Of a stretch of 64,000 nucleotides of DNA, positions 33,089 to 41,129 are shown in pieces. Where the stretch lies: assembly GCF_039912695.1 (NCBI RefSeq), contig NZ_JBDSPJ010000021.1, positions 62,001 to 126,000 of the forward strand. Direction: 5' to 3'. Positions within the stretch are counted from its first letter, which is position 1, and each line of letters opens with the position of its first letter. Made by a program: the position numbers and the translations under genes. Source of the DNA: Pseudolysinimonas_A sp039912695. Lineage in GTDB: Bacteria; Actinomycetota; Actinomycetes; Actinomycetales; Microbacteriaceae. The notes beneath the pieces are model-generated. The model made no database searches. It was not told where the DNA came from and worked only from the letters and a program-made list of their open reading frames with translations.

Positions 33089-33718
33089 ATGGAACAGGAA
33101 CCGGCTGCAGCGGCCGCCCTCTTCGGTGACCGCATCGACGTCGCGCGTGACTTCGCTCACGAACTCGGCACCCGCGGGGAGGAGCTCGGACTGATCGGTC
33201 CGCTCGAGGCCGATCGCCTCTGGACGCGCCACATTCTGAACTGCGTGCTGGTGGCGCCTTTGCTGCGACCAGGTCGCGTGGGGGACGTCGGCAGTGGCGC
33301 CGGACTGCCCGGCCTCGTGCTCGCGATCGCCCGACCGGATGTCGAGATGGTCCTCATCGAACCGATGGAACGACGCACGGATTGGCTAACGGCTGAGGCC
33401 AAGCGACTCGGGCTCGACAACGTCATCGTTGCGCGCGGGCGGGCCGAAGACGTGCGTCCTGACCCGCTCCTCGATCAAGTCACCGCGCGAGCGGTATCGG
33501 CCCTGAGCAAACTCATTCCGCTCTGCGTTCCGTTGCTCCGGCGCGGCGGCGAGTTGGTGTTGATGAAGGGCGCGCGGGTCGAGGACGAACTTGTTGCCGC
33601 CAAGAAGGTAATGCGCCAAGCAGGTATCAAGAACCCTGAGGTGCTCATCCTGGGGGAGGGAATCGTCCCCGAGGTCACTCGGGTCTTTCGGGCTAGGGTT
33701 GGCGCGCTGGAGGATTAG
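33089..33718 (+). CDS. rsmG: RsmG: 16S rRNA m7G527 methyltransferase
   Basis: This 209-residue SAM-dependent enzyme methylates N7 of G527 in 16S rRNA. The SAM loop VGDVGSGAGLPGLVLAIARPDVEMVLIEPMERRTDWL is clear, and TARAVSALSKLIPLCVPLLRRGG is the family block further on. The ATG at 33089 has AGGA 7 bases upstream; a GTG at 33083 is too close to that RBS. It lies directly after the perfect parS site and before parA, the usual order. Confidence 0.94.
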   Translation: MEQEPAAAAALFGDRIDVARDFAHELGTRGEELGLIGPLEADRLWTRHILNCVLVAPLLRPGRVGDVGSGAGLPGLVLAIARPDVEMVLIEPMERRTDWLTAEAKRLGLDNVIVARGRAEDVRPDPLLDQVTARAVSALSKLIPLCVPLLRRGGELVLMKGARVEDELVAAKKVMRQAGIKNPEVLILGEGIVPEVTRVFRARVGALED

Positions 33719-33784
33719 CGCGGCCACCACTTCTGGCCGATGTGACGCCGTCAGCGACGAGCGTCGGATCGGACGGTCGGGTTA

Positions 33785-33800
33785 CGTTTCACGTGAAACA
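33785..33800. other. parS: parS site 2
   Basis: CGTTTCACGTGAAACA has the perfect 14-base core GTTTCACGTGAAAC and differs from the consensus only at the first base. It lies 24 bases before parA, so ParB bound here could also affect parAB transcription. Confidence 0.93.
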
Positions 33801-33823
33801 TCAGTTCTGAAAGGCAGTCCCTC

Positions 33824-34705
33824 GTGAGCAGTTACGACGACACGACCCCGCTCGCACGCGAGGTCGCCGAACTGACCCGTCGGCGGATCGCGCTTGCGGA
33901 CTCCTCGCTTCCCGTGCCCGCCGCGACCCGCATCATCACGGTGGCCAACCAGAAGGGCGGGGTGGGCAAAACCACCTCGACCGTCAACCTGGCTGCGGCG
34001 CTGGCCCAAGCCGGCGCACGGGTGCTCGTCATCGACCTCGACCCCCAAGGAAACGCGTCAACGGCTCTCGGGGTTGAGCACCGGGCCGACACCCCGAGCG
34101 TCTACGACGTGATCATCGGCGACACCCCGATGATCGATGTCGTACAGTCGAGCCCGGAGTTTCCCGGCCTCGCGTGCATCCCAGCGACCATCCATCTCGC
34201 TGGCGCAGAGATCGAATTGGTCTCCCTCGTGGCCCGCGAACAGCGTCTCCGGACGGCTCTGGAAAACTTCCTCGATCAGACCGACGAGCGCTACCACTAC
34301 GTCTTCATCGACTGCCCGCCGTCGCTGGGCTTGTTGACAATCAACGCCTTCGTCGCAGCGAGGGAGGTGCTCATCCCGATTCAGTGCGAGTACTACGCGC
34401 TCGAAGGCTTGAGCCAGCTGCTCGACAACATCAAACTCATCCAGCGCCACCTCAACCCCAAGCTTGCGGTGTCCACGATCCTCCTCACGATGTATGACGC
34501 GCGCACCAACCTCGCCAACCAAGTCGTCGAAGAGGTTCGGTCGCACTTTCCGAAAGAAGTGCTCACGACGGTCATCCCGCGTTCGGTACGCATCTCCGAG
34601 GCGCCTAGCTACGGCCAAAGTGTGATCAGTTATGACGGCAACTCACCGGGGTCAATCTCCTACCGGGAAGCGGCAGCAGAGATCGCGCGACGGAGCGCAG
34701 CCTGA
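33824..34705 (+). CDS. parA: ParA: chromosome-partitioning ATPase
   Basis: This 293-residue Walker-type ATPase has deviant Walker A RIITVANQKGGVGKTTSTVNLAAALA (residues about 37-62), switch I LVIDLDPQGNAST, and Walker B VFIDCPPSLGLLTINAF. A 35-residue N-terminal extension precedes the core, as is common in actinobacterial ParA. ATP-bound dimers coat the nucleoid and move ParB-parS complexes. Its stop shares one base with the parB start. Confidence 0.97.
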   Translation: MSSYDDTTPLAREVAELTRRRIALADSSLPVPAATRIITVANQKGGVGKTTSTVNLAAALAQAGARVLVIDLDPQGNASTALGVEHRADTPSVYDVIIGDTPMIDVVQSSPEFPGLACIPATIHLAGAEIELVSLVAREQRLRTALENFLDQTDERYHYVFIDCPPSLGLLTINAFVAAREVLIPIQCEYYALEGLSQLLDNIKLIQRHLNPKLAVSTILLTMYDARTNLANQVVEEVRSHFPKEVLTTVIPRSVRISEAPSYGQSVISYDGNSPGSISYREAAAEIARRSAA

Positions 34706-35646
34706 TGGCCGCCCCAAAGCGCACCGGTCTCGGCCGGGGCATCGGTGCCCTCATTCCCACGTCGGATCCCGCCGGGAGCGACATCGGCGAAGCCGTCTTC
34801 CGGCGCGAACCGAACCTGCTTGCCGTTCCGGGAGCTCGTCTCGCCGAAATCGAACTCACCGACATCGTTCCGAACGCCCACCAGCCGCGGAGCGAATTCA
34901 GGGATGCTGAGCTCCAAGAGCTCACGATCTCGATTCGAGAATTCGGCGTGCTTCAGCCGATTGTCGTGCGGCCGCGCGCCGGCGCCGTCAACGGTGAGCC
35001 CGCCTACGAGCTGATCATGGGCGAGCGGCGGTTCCGCGCCTCGAAACTCGCTGGGCTGACGCGCATCCCTGCGGTCGTCAAGGACACCGCCGACGAGGCC
35101 ATGCTTCGGGATGCTCTCCTTGAGAACATCCATCGCGCCGACCTCAACCCTCTCGAGGAGGCGTCGGCGTACAAGCAGCTCCTCGAGGACTTTGGCATCA
35201 CGCAGGAGCAGCTCGCCACGCGGATCGGCCGCTCCCGCCCCCAGATCACCAACACCATTCGTCTGCTGCAGCTGCCTGAATCCATCCAGACGAAGGTTGC
35301 CGCCGGGGTGCTGACCGCGGGCCACGCACGAGCGATCCTGTCAGTGGTCGACGAGTCGGCGAGGCGGAAACTCGCCGACAAGATCATCAACGAGGACCTC
35401 TCGGTGCGAGCCGCCGAGGCCGCGGCAGGACTTCTCGCGCCGGAGAAGCCGAGAGCTACCAAGCCCACGGCGGGCAAGCGTCAGGATCACCTTGCCGAAC
35501 TCGCCGAGCGGTTGGGCGACAAGCTCGACACCCGCGTGAAGATCGCCCTGGGCACCTCGAAGGGCACGATCACGATCGACTTCGCGACGGTAGCTGACCT
35601 GCGCCGCATCCTCACCGAGCTGGGCGTTAATCCCGAGGTCGGTTGA
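34705..35646 (+). CDS. parB: ParB: chromosome-partitioning CTPase
   Basis: This 313-residue protein begins MAAPKRTGLGRGIGALIP, the motif that stimulates ParA ATPase. The CTP-binding region has NAHQPRSEF and ELIMGERRFRASKLAG. The helix-turn-helix region TQEQLATRIGRSRPQITNTIRLLQLPE binds parS, and a C-terminal dimerisation domain follows a Lys/Thr-rich linker. It loads at the two parS sites upstream and spreads as a sliding clamp. Confidence 0.97.
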   Translation: MAAPKRTGLGRGIGALIPTSDPAGSDIGEAVFRREPNLLAVPGARLAEIELTDIVPNAHQPRSEFRDAELQELTISIREFGVLQPIVVRPRAGAVNGEPAYELIMGERRFRASKLAGLTRIPAVVKDTADEAMLRDALLENIHRADLNPLEEASAYKQLLEDFGITQEQLATRIGRSRPQITNTIRLLQLPESIQTKVAAGVLTAGHARAILSVVDESARRKLADKIINEDLSVRAAEAAAGLLAPEKPRATKPTAGKRQDHLAELAERLGDKLDTRVKIALGTSKGTITIDFATVADLRRILTELGVNPEVG

Positions 35647-35649
35647 CGG

Positions 35650-36609
35650 TTAGCCGTTGAGGGCTGCTTCGGCGAGAGTCGTGTAGACCCACCCCAGGTC
35701 GTGGCCTGCGGCCTCGAGCGCCTGCGGCAGGAGTGAGGTCTCGGTGAGTCCGGGCAGCACGTTCGCTTCGAGGAACCAGGGCGTGCCCGCACCGTCAACG
35801 ATCAGGTCGACGCGTGAGAGGTGGCGCATCCCGAGCGCGGCGTGTGCGGTTAGAGCGGTTTCGGCCGCACGTTCGGCAACTTCGGGGGAGAGCCGCGCCG
35901 GCGTGTAGAACCGGGTCTCGCCGGCGTTGTAGCGGGCCTCGAAGCTGTAGACACCCGAGAGCGGTTCGATCTCGACAGCGGGCAGGGCGACCGGTCCATC
36001 GCCGGTGTCGATGACGCCGACCGCGATCTCGGTGCCCGTGATGCGTTGCTCGACGAGGGCGACATCCCAGTACGTGTAGGCCTCGACCATCGCGCGCGCA
36101 AGGTTCTCGCGCACCTCGACGATCGTGACGCCCTGTGCTGAGCCACCTTGCGCGGGCTTCACGACGAGCGGAACTGTCAGCTCGTCGTCGATGGCCGCAA
36201 AGATGGCGTCCATCCCGAGCTCGCGAAAAGCGTCGCGCCCGAGTGTGATCGAGCGCGGAGTGGCGACCCCGGCACGTCCGACGATGATCTTCGCGGTCGG
36301 TTTGTCCCAGGCGAGACGCGCGGCCGACGACGACGACCCGACGAACGGGATGTCGAGAAACTCCAGCAGCCCCCGGAGCGCACCATCTTCGCCGCTCGCG
36401 CCGTGCAGCGCGGGCCACACAACATCCGGTCGGGTGTCGCGCAGGTGCGCGAGAAGCGTGGCGTCAGGATCCCGCAGCTCGACCTCGAGCCCGTGCTCGG
36501 CCAGGCTGTCGGCGACCTGTCGGCCGCTGCGCAGCGAAATATCGCGTTCGTGGGAGATGCCGCCCGCGAGGACGACGACTCGCGCCAGACGGCTCACGCG
36601 CGCGCTCAC
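35650..36609 (-). CDS. D-alanine--D-alanine ligase family protein (ATP-grasp)
   Basis: This 319-residue protein of the Ddl family begins VVVLAGGISHERDISLRSGRQVADSL. An ATP-grasp domain with VVKPAQGGSAQGVTIVEV and the C-terminal signature WFLEANVLPGLTETSLLPQALEAAG follow. It is expected to join two D-alanines for peptidoglycan precursors. It may be a paralogue rather than the main housekeeping ligase, because ddl is usually elsewhere; this cannot be settled here. The GTG at 36609 overlaps the aminotransferase stop (GTGA), so the two are coupled. It converges on parB with a 3-base gap. Confidence 0.85.
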   Translation of the reverse strand: MSARVSRLARVVVLAGGISHERDISLRSGRQVADSLAEHGLEVELRDPDATLLAHLRDTRPDVVWPALHGASGEDGALRGLLEFLDIPFVGSSSSAARLAWDKPTAKIIVGRAGVATPRSITLGRDAFRELGMDAIFAAIDDELTVPLVVKPAQGGSAQGVTIVEVRENLARAMVEAYTYWDVALVEQRITGTEIAVGVIDTGDGPVALPAVEIEPLSGVYSFEARYNAGETRFYTPARLSPEVAERAAETALTAHAALGMRHLSRVDLIVDGAGTPWFLEANVLPGLTETSLLPQALEAAGHDLGWVYTTLAEAALNG

Positions 36610-37916
36610 CCGGCGTACGGGGGCAGGACGCCCTCGGGTTCAGAGGGCAGGGTCGACACCGGTCCGGTCTGCGCGAACTCGGTGAGCAGCGCCAACTCGC
36701 CGTTGATGACAGTGGCGAGGCGGCGAACCCCTTCGCGGATGAAGTCGGGCGTCGGGTAGCAGAACGACAGGCGCATCGCGTTGCGACCGGTTCCGTCGGC
36801 AAAGAAGGCCGTGCCGGGGGTGTACGCCACGAGCTCCTTGACCGCGCGCGGCAGCATCGCCTTCGAGTCGAGATGTGCGGGCAACGTCAGCCAGACGTAG
36901 AAGCCGCCGTTCGGCACCGTCCAGGAAAGGGTCGGGAGCTGCTCAGCGAGGGCGCCCAGGAGGGCGTCCCGGCGCTCGCGGTACACACCGCGGAACGTGT
37001 CAATTTGCCCGCGCCAGTCGGCGGTCGAGAGGTACTCCGAGACCACGGTCTGGGCGAAGGTTCCCGGTGAGAGCACGGCGGCCTCGTTCGCCAAGATGAG
37101 TTTCTCTCGAATCGCGTGCGGAGCAACAGCCCACCCGACCCGGAATCCCGGAGCGAGGGTCTTCGAGAAGGTGCCGAGGTAGATGACCCCGTCCTCTTCG
37201 ACCGATCGCATCGCGTGCGGCGGTGCCTGGTCGAAGTAGAGCAGGCCGTAGGGGTTGTCCTCGAGCACCAGAATCTCGTTCTGCCGGGCGATCTCGAGGA
37301 TCTCCATCCGGCGCTCCCACGGCATCGTCACGCCCATCGGGTTCTGGAACGACGGAATCGTGTAGAGGAACTTCATCCGACGCCCTTCGGCGCGCAGTCG
37401 AGCGATCGTGTCGCGCAGGCCCTGCGGGATGAGCCCCTGGTCATCCATCGGGCTGTGCACGACCTCGGCCTGGAACGACTTGAACACGGTGATCGCGGTC
37501 ACGTACGACGGGCCCTCGGCGAGCACGACATCCCCGGGGTCAAGAAAAAGCTTCGCTACCAGCTCGAGCGCGTGCTGCGACCCGGTCGTGACGACCAGAT
37601 CATCGACGCCCGCATGGATGCCTTCGAGCGCCATCACCTCGAGGATCTGCTCGCGCAACTTCGGCATCCCCTGGCCCGAGCCGTACTGCAGGGCGACGGC
37701 AGCTCGGTCGTGGATGGTGCGCTCGACGGCTGCGGTCAGCAGTTCCTTCGGCAGAGCCGACACGAACGGCATCCCCCCGGCTAGCGAAACCACCTCAGGG
37801 CGGCTGGCGACGGCGAACAGGGCACGCACCTCAGAAGCGGCGAGCCCGGCCGTGCGAGCGGCGTAGAGCCCCCGCCACGGGTCCATGTTGTTGCCCTGCG
37901 TCTGCATGGACGACAA
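36606..37916 (-). CDS. PLP-dependent class I/II aminotransferase
   Basis: This is a 436-residue fold-type I aminotransferase. Visible are ASRPEVVSLAGGMPFVSALP, the LQYGSGQGMPKLREQI block, VVTTGSQHALELVAKLFLDPGD, and IPSFQNPMGVTM. VLEDNPYGLLYF and the PLP lysine in LGTFSKTLAPGFRVGW (Lys about 257) are also clear. This resembles 2-aminoadipate/aromatic aminotransferases and the MocR aminotransferase domain, but no N-terminal GntR helix-turn-helix is present. The substrate is unknown; coupling to the ligase suggests an amino-acid product used by it. The start may be at 37916, 37907 or 37886. Confidence 0.88.
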   Translation of the reverse strand: MSSMQTQGNNMDPWRGLYAARTAGLAASEVRALFAVASRPEVVSLAGGMPFVSALPKELLTAAVERTIHDRAAVALQYGSGQGMPKLREQILEVMALEGIHAGVDDLVVTTGSQHALELVAKLFLDPGDVVLAEGPSYVTAITVFKSFQAEVVHSPMDDQGLIPQGLRDTIARLRAEGRRMKFLYTIPSFQNPMGVTMPWERRMEILEIARQNEILVLEDNPYGLLYFDQAPPHAMRSVEEDGVIYLGTFSKTLAPGFRVGWAVAPHAIREKLILANEAAVLSPGTFAQTVVSEYLSTADWRGQIDTFRGVYRERRDALLGALAEQLPTLSWTVPNGGFYVWLTLPAHLDSKAMLPRAVKELVAYTPGTAFFADGTGRNAMRLSFCYPTPDFIREGVRRLATVINGELALLTEFAQTGPVSTLPSEPEGVLPPYAG

Positions 37917-37930
37917 CGTTACCCGGCGAA

Positions 37931-37968
37931 AGGAAGTGGCCCCCTCCCCAGGACGGGGAAGGGGCCAC
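37931..37968 (-). terminator. Intrinsic terminator after trxA
   Basis: GTGGCCCC (37936-37943) pairs with GGGGCCAC (37961-37968), and TCCCC (37945-37949) with GGGGA (37955-37959), a long GC-rich stem with a small loop. It is followed on the minus strand by TTCCTTTC. It sits 26 bases after the trxA stop, separating it from the aminotransferase gene. Confidence 0.85.
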
Positions 37969-37994
37969 CAAAATCCGAGTGGATCAGCTGCGTC

Positions 37995-38327
37995 TTAGCG
38001 CAGGAATTCGGCCAGGTCGGCCTCGAGGGCCGGCTTCGGCTTGGCTCCGATGACGCGCTTGGCGACCTCGCCGTCCTTGAAGACGTACATCGCGGGGATC
38101 GAGGTGATGCCGTATTTGGCGGCCGTCTCCGGGTTGTCGTCGACGTTGAGCTTCACGATCGAGAGCTTGTCGGAGTTCTCTTCGGCGATCTTGTCGAGGA
38201 TCGGTCCGACAGCGCGACACGGGCCGCACCATTCGGCCCAGAAGTCGACCATGATCGGCTTCGTCGACGAGAACTCGATGACGTCGGTCGCGAACGAGGC
38301 GTCGGTCACATCCTTGGCGCTAGACAT
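37995..38327 (-). CDS. trxA: Thioredoxin
   Basis: This 110-residue thioredoxin has the active site WAEWCGPCRAVGP (Cys about 35 and 38) and the cis-Pro segment ITSIPAMYVFKDGE. It is a cytoplasmic disulfide reductant recharged by TrxB, whose gene lies just upstream. The ATG at 38327 has AGGAAAG 2-9 bases upstream and gives normal length; the longer frame lacks family character. Here trxB precedes trxA on the same strand, a probable two-gene unit, as at the mycobacterial trxB2-trxC locus. Confidence 0.96.
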   Translation of the reverse strand: MSSAKDVTDASFATDVIEFSSTKPIMVDFWAEWCGPCRAVGPILDKIAEENSDKLSIVKLNVDDNPETAAKYGITSIPAMYVFKDGEVAKRVIGAKPKPALEADLAEFLR

Positions 38328-38399
38328 TTCTTTCCTTCTTCCTGGAGGCAGGTCTTGAGTGTGTAACCGCAAGCCGCGGTGATCTGTTCCCGAGCGGGA

Positions 38400-39365
38400 C
38401 TAGGCGGTGACCGCTGAGCCGGTCGCGCGAGCCAGCAGCGCGGGGTCGAGGTCGGCGAGGTAGTGCTCGGCATCGAGTGCGGCGACAGTGCCCGAACCCG
38501 CAGCGGTGACAGCCTGCTTGTAGGTCGGGTCGACGACATCTCCGGCCGCGAAGACGCCCGCGATGTTGGTACGCGACGATCGGCCCTCGACGGCCACGGT
38601 TCCGGCCTCGGTGAGGTCCAATTGACCGTGGATGAGGTGGGTGCGCGGGTCAGATCCGATCGCGACGAACACTCCGGTGACATCCAGTGTGGTCTCGGAG
38701 CCGTCGACGGTGTCGACCAGGCCGATTCCGGTGACCTTGTCATCGCCGTAAATGTGCGCGACTTCCTTGTTCCAGAGGAACTCGATCTTGGCGTCGGCAC
38801 GGGCGCGGTCTTGCATCGCCGCTGAGGCGCGCATTTCGTCGCGACGGTGCACCAGGTAGACGACGTCGGCGAATCGGGTGAGGAAGGTCGCCTCCTCCAG
38901 CGCGGAGTCGCCCCCGCCGATCACGGCGACCTTCTTCTGCTTGAAGAACGCGCCATCGCAGGTCGCGCACCACGAGACGCCGTACCCCGACAGGCGGGTT
39001 TCGTCGTCAAGGCCGAGCTTGCGGTACTCGGAGCCGGTCGCGTAAATGACCGTCAGCGCTTCGTGCACGGTGCCGTCGCCCATCGTGATGCGTTTGACAT
39101 CACCGTCGAGTTCAACCTTCGTCACGTCGTCGTAGACGATTTCGGCGCCGAACCTTTCGGCCTGCGCCTGCATCTTCATCATCAACTCGGGACCCATGAT
39201 TCCGTCCGGGAATCCGGGAAAGTTCTCGACCTCGGTCGTCTTCATCAGTTCGCCGCCGAACGCGACAGACGACGCGATGACGAGCGGCTCGAGGTTGGCG
39301 CGCGCCGCGTAGATCGCCGCGGTATATCCCGCGGGACCCGATCCGATGATCACGACTTGACGCAT
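38400..39365 (-). CDS. trxB: Thioredoxin reductase
   Basis: This 321-residue NADPH- and FAD-dependent enzyme has FAD-binding RQVVIIGSGPAGYTAAIYAARANLEPL at the N-terminus, the redox pair SWCATCDGAFF (about 133-140), and NADP-binding VAVIGGGDSALEEATFL. The C-terminal FAD site is GVFAAGDVVDPTYKQAVTAAGSG. The ATG at 39365 has GGAAG upstream and starts right at the FAD motif; a longer frame to 39455 adds unrelated residues. It supplies electrons to the adjacent thioredoxin. Confidence 0.96.
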   Translation of the reverse strand: MRQVVIIGSGPAGYTAAIYAARANLEPLVIASSVAFGGELMKTTEVENFPGFPDGIMGPELMMKMQAQAERFGAEIVYDDVTKVELDGDVKRITMGDGTVHEALTVIYATGSEYRKLGLDDETRLSGYGVSWCATCDGAFFKQKKVAVIGGGDSALEEATFLTRFADVVYLVHRRDEMRASAAMQDRARADAKIEFLWNKEVAHIYGDDKVTGIGLVDTVDGSETTLDVTGVFVAIGSDPRTHLIHGQLDLTEAGTVAVEGRSSRTNIAGVFAAGDVVDPTYKQAVTAAGSGTVAALDAEHYLADLDPALLARATGSAVTA

Positions 39366-39470
39366 GATGCTTCCTGCCTTCACGTTTGTCTCGAGAACAC
39401 CGTTGAACGTGTTCCACAGCAGTGCAACACATTCTAGGTAGTCGGTATTTCCCATTCGGAGCGCTCAGTC

Positions 39471-41129
39471 TCAGCGACGGGGGGTGAACCGCTTCAGGAT
39501 GCCGGCCAGCCCGGCGAGTTCGGGCGCCCGGCTCAGCGCGAGCAGCCCCAGGTGCACGATCAGCACTGTCGACCCGACGATCGCCGTCGACACCAAACCT
39601 TCGACCTTGCCGGCGGTTGCGAAGCCGTCGGGGGCGAATCCGCCCAACAGCGCGAGCACGCCGATGCCGGCCGCCGCCGCGGGAAGGGCGGCGAGTGCGT
39701 AGATGCCGAAGCGTTTCACGAGTCCTCGGCCGCCCCCCCCGAGCCGCCGCCGCAGCAGGAGGGCCGCAAGGATCGCCTGGACGATCACCGAAAGTGAGGT
39801 GGCCAGAGCGATCCCAGCCGCGACGTACGGCGAGACCGCGGCATCCAATTTCAGGGCGAACAGGATGCCCAGGGTGGCGGCGATGAAAAGAACCGCTTGC
39901 ACGACCTGCAGCACGAACGGAGTGCGGGTGTCGCCGAGGGCGTAGAACGCACGCTGCACGACAAACAGCGAACTGAAGGGCACCAGCCCGACGAGGAACG
40001 CGAGCAGTACCGCGGCGATCGCCTCGGTCAGGCTCCGTGAGGTCGAGAAGAACGCGGCGAACGGCAGAGCGGCAGCCGCGATCGCGGTGCCGCATCCCGT
40101 CACCAACATCGCAATTCCGCGTAGCGATGCCGACAGATCGCGGCGCAGGGCTCCGATGTCGCCGTCGCGCGCGTGGGCGCTCATGCGGGTGAAGTAGGGA
40201 GTCGCGATCGAGATGGCGACGATCGAATGCGACAACATGAAGATCAGCCAGGTGGTGCGCAGCACGGCAGCCGAGACATCGCTCTCGTTCGCCTGGAGGG
40301 CGACATTGAACTGCACGATGTTGGTGGCTTGCACGACGAGCACGAGTCCGAAGATCCAGCCCGACGCACGCGCGGGGGCTCCGAGCCCGGCACCACGCCA
40401 CCGGAAGTCCGGGCGGAAGCGCAGACCGGTGCGGGGCCAGAACAGGATCAGCAGAATGGCCTGCAACACGACGCCCAGCGTCGCGCCGCCGGAGAGCAGG
40501 GCGATCTGCGGCAGATCCCACGAGTTCGCGGAAAAGTGGTCAGGAGCGACGCCGTAGATCATCGCGAAGGCGATGAGCGTCGCGATCATCACGACGTTGT
40601 TGAGCACCGAAGCCCAGGCGAAGGGCCCAAAGATGCCACGGGCGTTGAGCACTTCGCCGACGAGGCTGTACACGGCGTAGAAGAAGATCTGTGGGAGGCA
40701 CCAGTACGCCATCGTGACCGCGAGTTGGAACCCGCCGTCCGGCAGGGCGCCACTCGAACTGCCGATTGAATACAGCCCAACGACCCACGGTGCGCCGAGG
40801 GTGGCGGCAACCGTCACGCCGAGAAACGCCACGATTCCGAGAGTGACGAGTCGATTGACGAACCCCTGGCCGCCGTCGGCATCCTTCGCCGCCCGCACGA
40901 TGTGCGGAACCAGCACCGCCGAGAGCAGTCCGCCAGCCACGATCGCGTAGATGTAGGACGGCAACTGGTTGGCCAACGCAAAAGCGTTCGGGCCGGCGCC
41001 CTTTTGACCGACGACACTCGCCAGCAGAGCGGCGCTGGCGAAGCCCAACACGCGAGAAATGATCGTGCCCGAGGCGAGCCATACGCTCGCCCGTCCGACC
41101 GTGGGACCCGTGTCGCTCGGTGCTGTCAT
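39471..41129 (-). CDS. murJ: MurJ: lipid II flippase (MVIN/MATE-like)
   Basis: This 552-residue protein has about fourteen membrane helices. It begins GRASVWLASGTIISRVLGFASAALLASVVGQKGAGPNAF, typical of MurJ, and has LLSAVLVPHIVRAA and the SSLFVVQRAFYALGDTRTPF block. MurJ moves lipid II across the membrane for peptidoglycan synthesis. It ends after the membrane core (LKRFTPRR), so the cytoplasmic pseudokinase and external domain that follow in M. tuberculosis MviN are missing. The ATG at 41129 overlaps the stop of the DUF6049 gene (ATGA). This position after trxB and before DUF6049/pcnA matches mycobacteria. Confidence 0.94.
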   Translation of the reverse strand: MTAPSDTGPTVGRASVWLASGTIISRVLGFASAALLASVVGQKGAGPNAFALANQLPSYIYAIVAGGLLSAVLVPHIVRAAKDADGGQGFVNRLVTLGIVAFLGVTVAATLGAPWVVGLYSIGSSSGALPDGGFQLAVTMAYWCLPQIFFYAVYSLVGEVLNARGIFGPFAWASVLNNVVMIATLIAFAMIYGVAPDHFSANSWDLPQIALLSGGATLGVVLQAILLILFWPRTGLRFRPDFRWRGAGLGAPARASGWIFGLVLVVQATNIVQFNVALQANESDVSAAVLRTTWLIFMLSHSIVAISIATPYFTRMSAHARDGDIGALRRDLSASLRGIAMLVTGCGTAIAAAALPFAAFFSTSRSLTEAIAAVLLAFLVGLVPFSSLFVVQRAFYALGDTRTPFVLQVVQAVLFIAATLGILFALKLDAAVSPYVAAGIALATSLSVIVQAILAALLLRRRLGGGGRGLVKRFGIYALAALPAAAAGIGVLALLGGFAPDGFATAGKVEGLVSTAIVGSTVLIVHLGLLALSRAPELAGLAGILKRFTPRR

